The notes under the pieces are model-generated. The model saw nothing but the letters and a program-made list of their open reading frames with translations, was not told the origin of the DNA and did no database searches. 12,575 nucleotides of DNA from Lentisphaeraceae bacterium (lineage in GTDB: Bacteria; Verrucomicrobiota; Kiritimatiellia; RFP12; DVOR01): the NCBI GenBank assembly GCA_004555175.1, contig SFJE01000043.1:1-12575 (forward strand), read 5' to 3'. Below are positions 1-7,110 of this stretch, piece after piece; the first letter of the stretch is position 1, and every line of letters begins with the position of its first letter. The position numbers and the translations under genes are program-made.

Positions 1-36
1 GGGCTAGTCGGATTTACGCCTCGGGCTGGCACGATT

Positions 37-121
37 GATAAGTCCCCCACTTATCGGAATTAAGTCCCGGACTTATCGACGATAAGTCCCCCACTTACCG
101 GCGATAAGTCCAGGACTTACG
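37..121. repeat. Array A: four 19-bp palindromes at an exact 22-bp period
   Basis: Four palindromic units begin at 37, 59, 81 and 103, each 19 bp with a 3-bp spacer. Unit 1 is GATAAGTCCCCCACTTATC, with perfect 7-bp arms around CCCCC. Unit 2 has the core AAGTCCCGGACTT, unit 3 returns to the CCCCC centre, and unit 4 has the core AAGTCCAGGACTT. Centres therefore alternate between CCCCC and CC(C/A)GG. The period is about two turns of B-DNA, so all units face the same side of the helix. The array lies about 125 bp upstream of the moxR -10 box. It could be a multi-copy protein-binding site, a REP-like element, or part of the 3' end of a gene to the left that is not in view. Function is unknown; the repeat itself is read directly from the sequence. 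Confidence 0.9.
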
Positions 122-244
122 AAATCACCCCGCCGCAAGGCAAAGTTGCACCAGGGCGGAGATGAAAACCAGCAGAGTCTTAGGCTCAGGCTTCAGCAAT
201 CGCGCCTTAGGCGTCGCCAACGCCTTCCTTTCTGGCCGGGCGTG
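122..244. other. Non-coding stretch between array A and the moxR promoter
   Basis: I see no convincing gene here. Short open frames on both strands lack a ribosome binding site or recognisable protein. An 11-bp palindrome, CGCCTTAGGCG, lies at 203-213. It could be an operator, but such short GC palindromes are common by chance in this base composition. Confidence 0.4.
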
Positions 245-253
245 TGCTATACT
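245..253 (+). promoter_or_regulatory. Extended -10 promoter element for moxR
   Basis: TGC followed by TATACT (248-253) matches an extended sigma70-type -10 element (TGn plus a hexamer with 5 of 6 consensus bases). The -35 position (about 225-230, TTCCTT) is weak, as is usual when an extended -10 is used. Predicted transcription starts near 260, giving a leader of only about 16 nt before the chosen moxR start. Confidence 0.5.
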
Positions 254-275
254 AACGGCAGTGAAAGGATTTGTT

Positions 276-1271
276 ATGCCCGAAACGGATACGCTTGTGG
301 CGCGTTGCGCGCAATTGTTGAACACCATTCGCACCGAGGTCAATCAAACGCTCGTGGGGCAGGAGCGCCTGGTGGATAATCTGCTCATAGCCTTGCTCAC
401 CGGAAATCACATCCAAGGCGGGCACATTTTGCTCGAGGGCGTGCCCGGGCTGGCCAAGACAACGGCCGTGCGCGCGTTGGCCGCCGCGTTGGGGTTGGAG
501 ACCAAGCGCATTTCCTTTACGCCCGACTTGCTCCCGGCCGATGTCATCGGCAGCCTCATCTACAATCAGAAGGAGGGGACCTTTACCCCGCACAAGGGGC
601 CAATCTTTGCCAACCTCTTGATTGCTGATGAAATCAACCGCGCGCCGGCGAAGGTGCAGTCGGCTCTCTTGGAGGCGATGCAGGAGCGGCAGGTCACCTT
701 GGGTGACGAGACCTATCCTCTCCCCCGCCCCTTCTTGGTGATGGCCACCCAGAACCCCATCGAGCAGGAGGGCACCTATCCCCTCCCCGAGGCGCAGACC
801 GACCGCTTTATGCTCAAGTGCGTGGTCACGCACCCTAGCCGCGAGGACGAGCGGCGCATTATGAAGCGTTTTGCCCAAGGCAAGCCTGCCGCCCCCAAGT
901 GCTGCATCTCCCCCGAGGACATCCCCCTCCTCCTCTCGGCCGTCGACAATGTCTACTGCGATGAGAAGGTGGGCGACTACATCCTCGACCTCGTCTTTGC
1001 CACGCGCGATCCGGCCGCCTTCAAGGGCCTGGCCTCACTCAAGGAGGCCATCGAGCTGGGCGCCTCCCCGCGCGCCACGCTCTGCCTTAACCTCGCTGCG
1101 CGCGCCAACGCCCTCCTGCGCGGCCGCGCCTACGCCACCCCGCAGGATGTCAAGGAAGTGGCCCACGAGGTCCTTCGCCACCGCCTCCTGCTCACCTACG
1201 AGGCCGAGGCCGAAAACCTCACGCCCGACGCGGTCATCGACCGCCTCCTCGCCGAGGTGCCCGTCCCCTGA
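276..1271 (+). CDS. MoxR-family AAA+ ATPase
   Basis: 331-aa cytoplasmic AAA+ ATPase of the MoxR family. These proteins are thought to act as chaperones that mature or load vWA-domain partners. Visible motifs, numbered from ATG 276, are Walker A GVPGLAKT (55-62), Walker B LLIADE (114-119), sensor 1 ATQNP (157-161) and the arginine-finger region EAQTDRF (Arg177). A C-terminal helical lid follows. The start at 276 is chosen because GAAAGGA (263-269) sits 6 nt before it, the promoter -10 lies just upstream, and homologues begin here. An in-frame ATG at 162 lies upstream of the promoter and would add a basic tail atypical of the family. Length is normal for MoxR (about 310-340 aa). The next gene, a DUF58 protein, starts 8 nt after the stop, which is the usual pairing. 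The exact substrate process is unknown. Confidence 0.95.
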   Translation: MPETDTLVARCAQLLNTIRTEVNQTLVGQERLVDNLLIALLTGNHIQGGHILLEGVPGLAKTTAVRALAAALGLETKRISFTPDLLPADVIGSLIYNQKEGTFTPHKGPIFANLLIADEINRAPAKVQSALLEAMQERQVTLGDETYPLPRPFLVMATQNPIEQEGTYPLPEAQTDRFMLKCVVTHPSREDERRIMKRFAQGKPAAPKCCISPEDIPLLLSAVDNVYCDEKVGDYILDLVFATRDPAAFKGLASLKEAIELGASPRATLCLNLAARANALLRGRAYATPQDVKEVAHEVLRHRLLLTYEAEAENLTPDAVIDRLLAEVPVP

Positions 1272-1279
1272 GGCCCCCG

Positions 1280-2179
1280 ATGAAAGCAAACGCCGCCGCC
1301 GAGCGCACGCGCGACCTGATGGCCGAGGTCGGGCGTATTCGCATTCTCACGCGCCGGCTCCTGGATGAACAGCTCTCGGGCGACTACCATTCCGTCTTCA
1401 AGGGCAACGGTATTGAGTTCGACGAAGCACGGCCCTACCAGCCCGGCGACGATGTCCGCGCTATCGATTGGAATGTCACCGCCCGCACCGGCACACCCTA
1501 CATCAAACGCTTTAGCGAAGAGCGCGAGCTGACCGTCCTCTTCCTGGTCGATGTCTCCGGCAGCCAAAGCTTTGGCACAGGCGAACGTTCCAAGGCCGAG
1601 CGCGCCGCCGAATTGGCCGCTCTCCTGGCAATGACCGCCCTCAACAACCAGGACAAAGTTGGGCTCATCACCTTCTCCAACCGCGTCCACCTCTCCCTGC
1701 CACCGCGCAAGGGCCGAACTGCCGTTCAGCGCCTGGTGCGCGAAGTGCTGGCCGCCGAAGAGACGCGCGAGGGAACGGATATTGCCGCCGCCCTGCGCTT
1801 CGTCTCGGCCACCCAACACCGCAAGGCCGTCGTCTTCCTCATCTCAGATTTCCAGGCTCACGGCTATGAGCGCGACCTAACGATCTTCGCCCGCCGCCAC
1901 GACCTCATCGCCTGCCGCATTGCCGACCCCGCCGAACGCGACCTGCCCAATGTGGGCCTGGTGGAGTTACTCGACCCCGAAACGCACGAGACGCTCCTCG
2001 TTGACACCGCCAGTGCCGCCGTCCGCCGCGCCTTTGCCGCCGACTGGGCCGAGCGCCGCGCCGAGCAAGACCGCCGCTTCCGCCGCCTGGGCATTGATGT
2101 GCTCGACCTCTTTACCGACCAGCCCTACGTGCAGGCTGTCCGCGCCCTCTTCCGCCGCCGCGCCCACAGCCGGCGATAA
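1280..2179 (+). CDS. DUF58 domain protein (vWA-like MoxR partner)
   Basis: 299-aa DUF58 protein. The signature region (GNGIEFDEARPYQPGDDVR, 42-60, then IDWNVTARTG) is diagnostic of the family. A von Willebrand A-like fold follows, with a metal-ion-dependent adhesion site DVSGS (91-95, DxSxS), a candidate Thr166 in EGTD and Asp190 in ISDF. No signal peptide or membrane segment is seen, so it is likely cytoplasmic or peripheral. In characterised operons DUF58 proteins are encoded next to MoxR and are its probable clients. Here it starts 8 nt after the moxR stop without a clear ribosome binding site, which suggests translational coupling. The membrane vWA and TPR (Bat-type) genes that often follow are absent, and a metabolic gene comes next. 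Biological role is not defined for this branch. Confidence 0.93.
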   Translation: MKANAAAERTRDLMAEVGRIRILTRRLLDEQLSGDYHSVFKGNGIEFDEARPYQPGDDVRAIDWNVTARTGTPYIKRFSEERELTVLFLVDVSGSQSFGTGERSKAERAAELAALLAMTALNNQDKVGLITFSNRVHLSLPPRKGRTAVQRLVREVLAAEETREGTDIAAALRFVSATQHRKAVVFLISDFQAHGYERDLTIFARRHDLIACRIADPAERDLPNVGLVELLDPETHETLLVDTASAAVRRAFAADWAERRAEQDRRFRRLGIDVLDLFTDQPYVQAVRALFRRRAHSRR

Positions 2180-2206
2180 CCCCCCACGCCCCGCAAGCGA
2201 GCCCCT

Positions 2207-3418
2207 ATGGATTCCATCAAAGACATCTTCAAGATCGGTGTTGGCCCCTCCAGTTCCCACACAATGGGCCCGCGCCGAGCCGCCGAACGCTTCCTCGCCC
2301 AATACCCGCAGGCCGCGCGCTTCCAGGTCACCCTCTACGGCTCGCTCGCCGCCACCGGCAAAGGCCACTTGACCGACCAGGCCATCCTCGCCATCCTCGG
2401 CGCCTCGCGCACGGAAATCCGCTGGGAGCCGACCGTCTTCCTCCCCTTCCACCCCAATGGTATGCGCTTCCGGGCCCTCTCCGAAGGCGGCGAGGAGCTC
2501 GGCACCTGGGAGGTCTACTCCATCGGCGGCGGCTTCCTCAGCGAGGGCCCCGGTCAGACGCAAGTGACTGAAATCGCCTACCCTTACACCACCATGGATG
2601 GCGTGCTCAAGTGGTACGGAGAAACCGGGCGACTCTTTTGGGAATACGTCCTCGAATACGAAGGCCAGCCGGTCTTTGACCACCTGCGCAAGGTCTGGCG
2701 CGTCATGCGCGAAGCCGTCGAACGCGGCCTCGATGCCGAGGGGGTCCTCCCCGGCGGCCTCGGCCTCCAACGCAAAGCCAGCGCCTACTACCGCCGCGCC
2801 GAAGGCTTGCGCGAAGGCATCCGCGGCCGCGGCTTCCTCTTTGCCTACGCCCTGGCCGTCTCGGAAGAGAATGCCGCCGGCACCGGGCTCATCGTCACGG
2901 CCCCCACCTGCGGCAGCGCAGGCGTCCTCCCCGCCGTCCTCTACTACCTCTATAAACACCACGAGGTCCCCGAACGGCGCATCATCCGCGCCCTCGCCAC
3001 CGCCGGGCTCATCGGCGCCATCGTCAAGGAAAACGCCTCCATCAGTGGCGCAGAGGTCGGCTGCCAAGGCGAAATCGGCGTGGCCTGCGCAATGGCCGCC
3101 GCCGCCGTCAACCAAATCTTCGGCGGCTCGCCCAACCAAATCGAGTATGCCGCCGAAATGGGCCTTGAACACCACCTCGGCTTGACGTGCGACCCCATTT
3201 GCGGCCTCGTCCAAATCCCCTGCATCGAGCGCAATGCCTTTGCCGCCGCCCGCGCAATGGACGCGAATATGTACGCCGGGCTCTCCGATGGCCGCCACAG
3301 CATCTCCTTCGACAAGGTCGTCCGCACTATGCTCGAAACCGGCCACGACCTCCCCAGCCTCTACAAGGAAACCTCCACCGGCGGCCTCGCCGTCGCCGCA
3401 AACTTTGCACGCGGATAA
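2207..3418 (+). CDS. sdaA: L-serine ammonia-lyase (L-serine dehydratase), one-chain iron-sulfur type
   Basis: Converts L-serine to pyruvate and ammonia with a [4Fe-4S] cluster in the cytoplasm. This 403-aa protein has the beta domain first (opening DIFKIGVGPSSSHTMGP, residues 6-22) and the alpha catalytic domain after about residue 160, with TAPTCGSAG (231-239), GCQGEIG (285-291), CDPICG (328-333) and QIPCIERN (336-343). Cys286, Cys328 and Cys339 are spaced 42 and 11 residues apart, the same spacing as the cluster ligands of the Legionella enzyme. The C-terminal part includes SDGRHSISFDKV and ends shortly after KETSTGGLAV. It is about 50 aa shorter than typical one-chain enzymes (around 455 aa), mainly in the linker and beta domain, but all key motifs are present. 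The gene starts 27 nt after the DUF58 stop and may be co-transcribed, although no functional link is obvious. Confidence 0.95.
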   Translation: MDSIKDIFKIGVGPSSSHTMGPRRAAERFLAQYPQAARFQVTLYGSLAATGKGHLTDQAILAILGASRTEIRWEPTVFLPFHPNGMRFRALSEGGEELGTWEVYSIGGGFLSEGPGQTQVTEIAYPYTTMDGVLKWYGETGRLFWEYVLEYEGQPVFDHLRKVWRVMREAVERGLDAEGVLPGGLGLQRKASAYYRRAEGLREGIRGRGFLFAYALAVSEENAAGTGLIVTAPTCGSAGVLPAVLYYLYKHHEVPERRIIRALATAGLIGAIVKENASISGAEVGCQGEIGVACAMAAAAVNQIFGGSPNQIEYAAEMGLEHHLGLTCDPICGLVQIPCIERNAFAAARAMDANMYAGLSDGRHSISFDKVVRTMLETGHDLPSLYKETSTGGLAVAANFARG

Positions 3419-3571
3419 GCCGACAGCCCCCCGCGTGCAATAGCGCGAGCGAGAGCCCACGGTGAACGCGCTTATCTTCGTTGTCGCCCCTTCGATTCGT
3501 CGCGTAAGCCTAAACGCACGCTTACACAGTCTCCGGGGCTTAGCGAAGTTGATTTGCGCGGTTGATTGCCG
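3419..3571. other. Intergenic region between convergent genes, with a weak hairpin
   Basis: This is the gap between the 3' ends of sdaA (plus) and the VanZ gene (minus), so terminators for both are expected. The only clear inverted repeat is GTAAGC (3504-3509) with GCTTAC (3520-3525), a 6-bp stem and 10-nt loop without a T-run on either side. It is a weak candidate for a bidirectional terminator. No small gene or RNA was recognised. Confidence 0.35.
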
Positions 3572-4024
3572 CTACGGCCCCTTGCGAATGTAGCGAGCGA
3601 GCGCTAGCCAGAGTGCACAGAGGAGGGCGGCGGCCGCTGCGCCGCAGGCGTTGGCGGCCATATCGGCCACGTCGAAGCCTCTCTGACCAAGACCGAGGGC
3701 TGTTTCGGCCAACTGCGCGAACTCCATCAGCACGCCCCAGCCGGTGGCCATCAGCCACGCCTTGAGGGGCGTGGGCCAGCCCTTGGGTTGGTGGCGCATG
3801 GCCAGCCACAGCGCTCCACAGACGGCAAAGTACATTGCCGCATGAACCTGTTTATCCATCGCGATGCCCGTGGCGCGGTAGATGCGTACCAGGAGGTGGA
3901 GCACCTCGTGCTGGCGCATCCCATCGCTATCGGCCAGGGAGAGGTAGGTGACCGCCGAGAGGATGAGCCCGGCAGAACCCCGGCGCAACCACAGACCGCG
4001 CTCGGCCAAAAGCCCCTTAATCAT
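3572..4024 (-). CDS. VanZ-family membrane protein
   Basis: 150-aa integral membrane protein with about four hydrophobic segments (roughly 17-30, 60-76, 88-106, 119-143). It carries the VanZ-family polar pattern: DK followed by His61 (DKQVHAAMYF, 57-66), Glu101 and Gln104 (EFAQ), and the motif RGFDVADMAANACG (115-128) with conserved Asp, Asn and Gly. VanZ proteins confer low-level teicoplanin resistance in enterococci, but most homologues are of unknown role and are common in envelope and exopolysaccharide loci. The gene is last in the minus-strand cassette, and its start overlaps the end of the preceding glycosyltransferase gene by 8 nt, indicating translational coupling. A role in lipid-linked glycan handling is an inference from context only. 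Confidence 0.85.
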   Translation of the reverse strand: MIKGLLAERGLWLRRGSAGLILSAVTYLSLADSDGMRQHEVLHLLVRIYRATGIAMDKQVHAAMYFAVCGALWLAMRHQPKGWPTPLKAWLMATGWGVLMEFAQLAETALGLGQRGFDVADMAANACGAAAAALLCALWLALARYIRKGP

Positions 4025-4862
4025 CGCGCCCCCAATCGCCGCACACCAAGGCCTCCAACGCCGCCTTGAGCAGGGCTACGCGCGTGGTTGCATCTCCGGC
4101 CACATAGCCAGCGAGATAGCGTCCCTGTTTGGGCGAGAGCCCCGCCCAGGCTGGCGCACCATCGGTGACAATCACGGGCAAGCCCCGCGTCAACGCCTCG
4201 GCCACCACCACCCCAAAGTTCTCCGAGAGGCTCGGCAGGCAGAGCACATCCGCCCACGCAAAGGCCGCCTCTTTCTCCGCGCCAAAGGCGTGCGCCTCCT
4301 GCCGAAGTTCCACCGCCCGCCCATCCGCGCGCAGTTGCGCCACCGCTGCCTCCAGATAGGCCACGCCCTTGAGTGGATGCGCCCGCCCCAAATAGAGCAC
4401 GCGCACGCCCGCCCCCTGCGGCCGCCGACAACCCTTTCGCAGCGGAAAGAACTCCGCCATATCAATCCGCTCAAAGTGTCCCTTTAGCCCCCACGCGCGG
4501 CACCACGCCTCCTCCCACGCGCCTGTCACAACCACGCGTGCACTACGCCGGAACCAAAAGCGCTCGATGGGGGCCACCAGCCGTTTGGCCCACGGACTTT
4601 GCCGCCGCAGATAAATCGGGCTCAGACTCCCGTGCACCATCCGCACCAACACGCACCCGGCCCGCACCGCCGCCCGGCAGCACCGCCACTGCCCCGGCAA
4701 CCACATCCCGTGGACCCACACCTCGTCGAAGGCCCCTGGCGTAATCGCCCGCCCCTGCGCGAGTGTACGCACCTCCCCGCCGTCGCGCTCGGCTAACAAC
4801 CGCGCCACCTGATAGACCCCATTGGCCTCGTTCACCTCTGGCACCAAGTGTAGCCGCCTCAT
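4017..4862 (-). CDS. Compact GT4-type (GT-B fold) glycosyltransferase
   Basis: 281-aa glycosyltransferase with the C-terminal nucleotide-sugar domain of GT4 enzymes: LYLGRAHPLKGV (156-167) as donor-binding strand and loop, then the E-x7-E type motif SENFGVVVAEAL (213-224) followed by GLPVIVTDGAP. The N-terminal acceptor domain is short (about 140 residues), so the protein is markedly smaller than usual GT4 enzymes (350-400 aa). The start at 4862 is chosen because its ATG forms an ATGA overlap with the TGA stop of the deacetylase gene; an ATG 24 nt further upstream lies inside that gene. No signal peptide or membrane span is seen, so it probably works at the inner face of the membrane. The sugar and acceptor cannot be predicted. 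It sits in a five-gene overlapping cassette with a second GT4, a deacetylase, an FkbH-like protein and VanZ. Confidence 0.88.
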   Translation of the reverse strand: MRRLHLVPEVNEANGVYQVARLLAERDGGEVRTLAQGRAITPGAFDEVWVHGMWLPGQWRCCRAAVRAGCVLVRMVHGSLSPIYLRRQSPWAKRLVAPIERFWFRRSARVVVTGAWEEAWCRAWGLKGHFERIDMAEFFPLRKGCRRPQGAGVRVLYLGRAHPLKGVAYLEAAVAQLRADGRAVELRQEAHAFGAEKEAAFAWADVLCLPSLSENFGVVVAEALTRGLPVIVTDGAPAWAGLSPKQGRYLAGYVAGDATTRVALLKAALEALVCGDWGRDD

Positions 4863-5635
4863 AATGTCTCCCCCACCTTCGGCCAAGCCATCAAGAGCCG
4901 CCCGACATTCTCCGCCAGGCTCATCCCCTCATAGAAGAGGTTCCGTGCGGCCCCCGGTTCGCCCACCGTCAATCCCGGGCGCGTGTAGTACGGCACCAAG
5001 CCCCGTGCGCGCACGGCCGCATCCAGTTCCGCCGTGCCGCGCCCGAAGGGATAGGCAAAGGCCTTCGGCGCATAGCCGCACCAAGCCGTCAACTCCGCCT
5101 GCGCCCGGTCCACCTCGTCCAACACTTCGGCCAATGGGCGGTGCGGACAGCTCACGTGGCTCCAGGTGTGGTTCCCCACCTGCACGAGCGGATGGCGCGC
5201 CAGGGCGCAGACCTCCTCGCGCGTCAACAGGTGCCGCGCCTGGTCAATGCCCCACGCCTGCAACTGCGCATTGCGCGCCTCCTCGCCGAGCGCATAGAGT
5301 GCCTGACGCTGTGGCACGGTGGTGCCATCGGTCCACACCCGCCCGCGCAAGGTCTGCCCCGGCGCAATAAAGAGCGTGGCCGGCTTCTCGAAGGCCTCCA
5401 AAACCCGCACCGTCTCGGCGAAGGGCGTCCAGCCGTCGTCAAAGGTCAAATCCACCTGCGCCAACACCCCCGCGCGCTGGAACCACCCCAACACCTGCGC
5501 CACCTCCCACGCCTCGGCCGCATGAAAGGCCACCGGCAAGCGCGCGCAGCCGCTCCGCAGCGCCTCCAAGGTCCGCCGCCGCCCCCAGCGATACCCCTGC
5601 GCAACCAGCCAGCCAATCTCCCGCCGAAACCTCAT
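4859..5635 (-). CDS. Polysaccharide deacetylase (NodB homology, CE4)
   Basis: 258-aa protein of the NodB/CE4 superfamily, metal-dependent enzymes that remove N- or O-acetyl groups from sugars. Motif 1 is TFDDGW (64-69), with the catalytic base and metal-binding Asp. Motif 2 is HTWSH (156-160, H(S/T)xxH), with the two metal-binding His. Motif 3 is AYPFGRG (194-200). A long insertion (about 95-145) lies between motifs 1 and 2. There is no clear signal peptide, so it probably acts on a cytoplasmic or membrane-linked sugar precursor rather than on finished wall polymer; this is inferred. The ATG overlaps the stop of the FkbH-like gene as ATGA, and its own stop overlaps the next glycosyltransferase start in the same manner. 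Substrate unknown. Confidence 0.92.
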   Translation of the reverse strand: MRFRREIGWLVAQGYRWGRRRTLEALRSGCARLPVAFHAAEAWEVAQVLGWFQRAGVLAQVDLTFDDGWTPFAETVRVLEAFEKPATLFIAPGQTLRGRVWTDGTTVPQRQALYALGEEARNAQLQAWGIDQARHLLTREEVCALARHPLVQVGNHTWSHVSCPHRPLAEVLDEVDRAQAELTAWCGYAPKAFAYPFGRGTAELDAAVRARGLVPYYTRPGLTVGEPGAARNLFYEGMSLAENVGRLLMAWPKVGETL

Positions 5636-7110
5636 CGCGCCCCCCGCTCTGCCAACCAGGCCGAAACGATGGCCCGAATCGGTCCATTGCGTTCAGTCTC
5701 CACCGCCTCAAGGGTCAACCCCTCTGGCAGTTGCGCCAAGACCTGCCGCTCGACCCCCTTCTGCGCCACCCGACAACTAAAGACCAATTCCTCCACGCGC
5801 CCCGCTCGCCATGCCACAAAGCCAACAATGCCGTAATCCCCATACTTATCTTGCACATGCACTGCGCGGCATTCGGCGTGCGCAAGCAAGCGGTCAAATG
5901 CGGCCTGCGAATATCGGCGAGCGGTCAAGGTCAATTGATTGCATCGTTGAACCAGTTCCCAACACCGCGCCACACGCTCCCCCTCAACTGGCAACAGCGC
6001 CACCTGTAAGGCACTCTGGGCCAAGAAGGCCTGCGCGTCTCCGGCAAAGTCGTGCGCCAGCACCTGCCGCCGCGCCATCTCCTCGCGATAATGCCGCCGC
6101 CGTTGAACGCTCTGAGCACTACGCGCGGGGTTAAACTCCGGCCGCTCCAAGAGCCCCGCCACCGCGCCCTCATCCAAAGTCAAAACCTCGGGCAATTCGC
6201 ACTGTACTTCCTGGCGATTTTCGGGCCGGTCGTCCACAAAGGCGATAGCCTCCAGCCCGATATTCATCTCCTGCGCCAGGCGGCGAAGCGAAACACTCTT
6301 CGGTCCCCACGCAATCTGAGGAAAAACAAAGAGCTCCTCCAGCCCCAGTTGCACCAGCTTGGCAAGCGCCTCGGCGGCATCGTTCTTGCTGCAAATGGAA
6401 CTGACAATCCCGCGCGCATCCAGCGCCCGGATGACCTTCACCACCTCCGGCTTGAGGGCCACCGCCTCGCCCTCGCTCAAGGTTCCCTCCCAAAGCACGC
6501 CATCCAAATCCCACGCCACACACTTAATCTGCCGCGGCGGGGCCTCGGTCAGTTCCAACCGCTCAAAGACCACCTCCGCAGGCGTGGCCTCGTAAGCGCA
6601 AATCCGAATCAGCGAAAGCGGTTCCAAGGGCGGCAACCGCATCGCCACCTCCAAGGGCTCCCCCGCGCGCAAATTGAGTTCCCGGCGCAACACCTCACTG
6701 CCATCGGGCCGCGCCACACTGGCAATCAACCGGCATGCGGCCGCACTCCGGCAACGCACATGCCACACCCCCGGCGGACGCCGATGCCACGCCAAGCCAT
6801 TACCCAACCGCCATCGTAGGCTTCGCCACCGGCGATAGAGCCAAACCGTCCGGCAAATGCGCGGCATCACGCGGTCGAGCCATGTAAACACCGCCCCTAT
6901 CCGCGCCCCAGCTAGGCCACCATGCCACAACAACTCCAACTTCCCCCAGGCCAAAAACTGAATCACCCGCGCCCCACCCCGCCACGCAATCCCCTGCGCA
7001 AAACGCCGACAGCGGCCGGTCGGTGCCGGACGAAAGAACTGGCATGTGCGGAAGCACGCCGGCTCGCCACACTCCACGCAGTGCTCCTCCCACGGGTCGA
7101 TTACCTGCAT
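5632..7110 (-). CDS. FkbH-like HAD-superfamily protein with N-terminal Cys motif and C-terminal GNAT-like domain
   Basis: 492-aa multi-domain protein. Residues 11-34 hold a cysteine motif C-x2-C-x4-C-x3-C-x10-C (Cys11, 14, 19, 23, 34), a possible zinc or iron-sulfur site. Residues about 45-110 are hydrophobic and basic, possibly membrane-associating. Residues about 115-190 look like a small beta domain. The HAD domain follows: DLDGVLW (201-207) with nucleophile Asp201 and Asp203, CSKND (240-244), GPKS (269-272) and FVDDRPENR (291-299). The C-terminal part has the FkbH hallmarks NQLTLTARRYS (391-401) and QDKYGDYGIVG (420-430) of the GNAT-like domain. In characterised pathways FkbH proteins load a glyceryl unit from 1,3-bisphosphoglycerate onto acyl carrier protein; no ACP gene lies in the window, so the reaction here is unknown. 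The gene overlaps the upstream glycosyltransferase by 10 nt and the downstream deacetylase by 4 nt. Confidence 0.88.
   Translation of the reverse strand: MQVIDPWEEHCVECGEPACFRTCQFFRPAPTGRCRRFAQGIAWRGGARVIQFLAWGKLELLWHGGLAGARIGAVFTWLDRVMPRICRTVWLYRRWRSLRWRLGNGLAWHRRPPGVWHVRCRSAAACRLIASVARPDGSEVLRRELNLRAGEPLEVAMRLPPLEPLSLIRICAYEATPAEVVFERLELTEAPPRQIKCVAWDLDGVLWEGTLSEGEAVALKPEVVKVIRALDARGIVSSICSKNDAAEALAKLVQLGLEELFVFPQIAWGPKSVSLRRLAQEMNIGLEAIAFVDDRPENRQEVQCELPEVLTLDEGAVAGLLERPEFNPARSAQSVQRRRHYREEMARRQVLAHDFAGDAQAFLAQSALQVALLPVEGERVARCWELVQRCNQLTLTARRYSQAAFDRLLAHAECRAVHVQDKYGDYGIVGFVAWRAGRVEELVFSCRVAQKGVERQVLAQLPEGLTLEAVETERNGPIRAIVSAWLAERGAR

Noticed and set aside
37..121. CRISPR array
   Set aside because: Repeats are 19 bp and palindromic with only 3-bp spacers, and no cas genes are present. 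The same holds for 12464-12551.
203..213. 11-bp palindrome CGCCTTAGGCG as an operator
   Set aside because: Single copy, short and GC-rich; not distinguishable from chance without comparative data.
162..275. N-terminal extension of the MoxR protein from ATG 162
   Set aside because: The promoter -10 (248-253) and ribosome binding site (263-269) lie inside this stretch, and the added sequence is not MoxR-like.
1967..3460. A 497-codon open frame on the minus strand opposite sdaA and part of the DUF58 gene
   Set aside because: It is low-complexity (Gly/Ala/Asp rich), covers two well-identified genes in antisense and has no ribosome binding site or family signature.
3504..3525. Rho-independent terminator between sdaA and the VanZ gene
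   Set aside because: The stem is only 6 bp with a 10-nt loop and no T-run on either strand, so it is kept only as a weak note within the intergenic entry.
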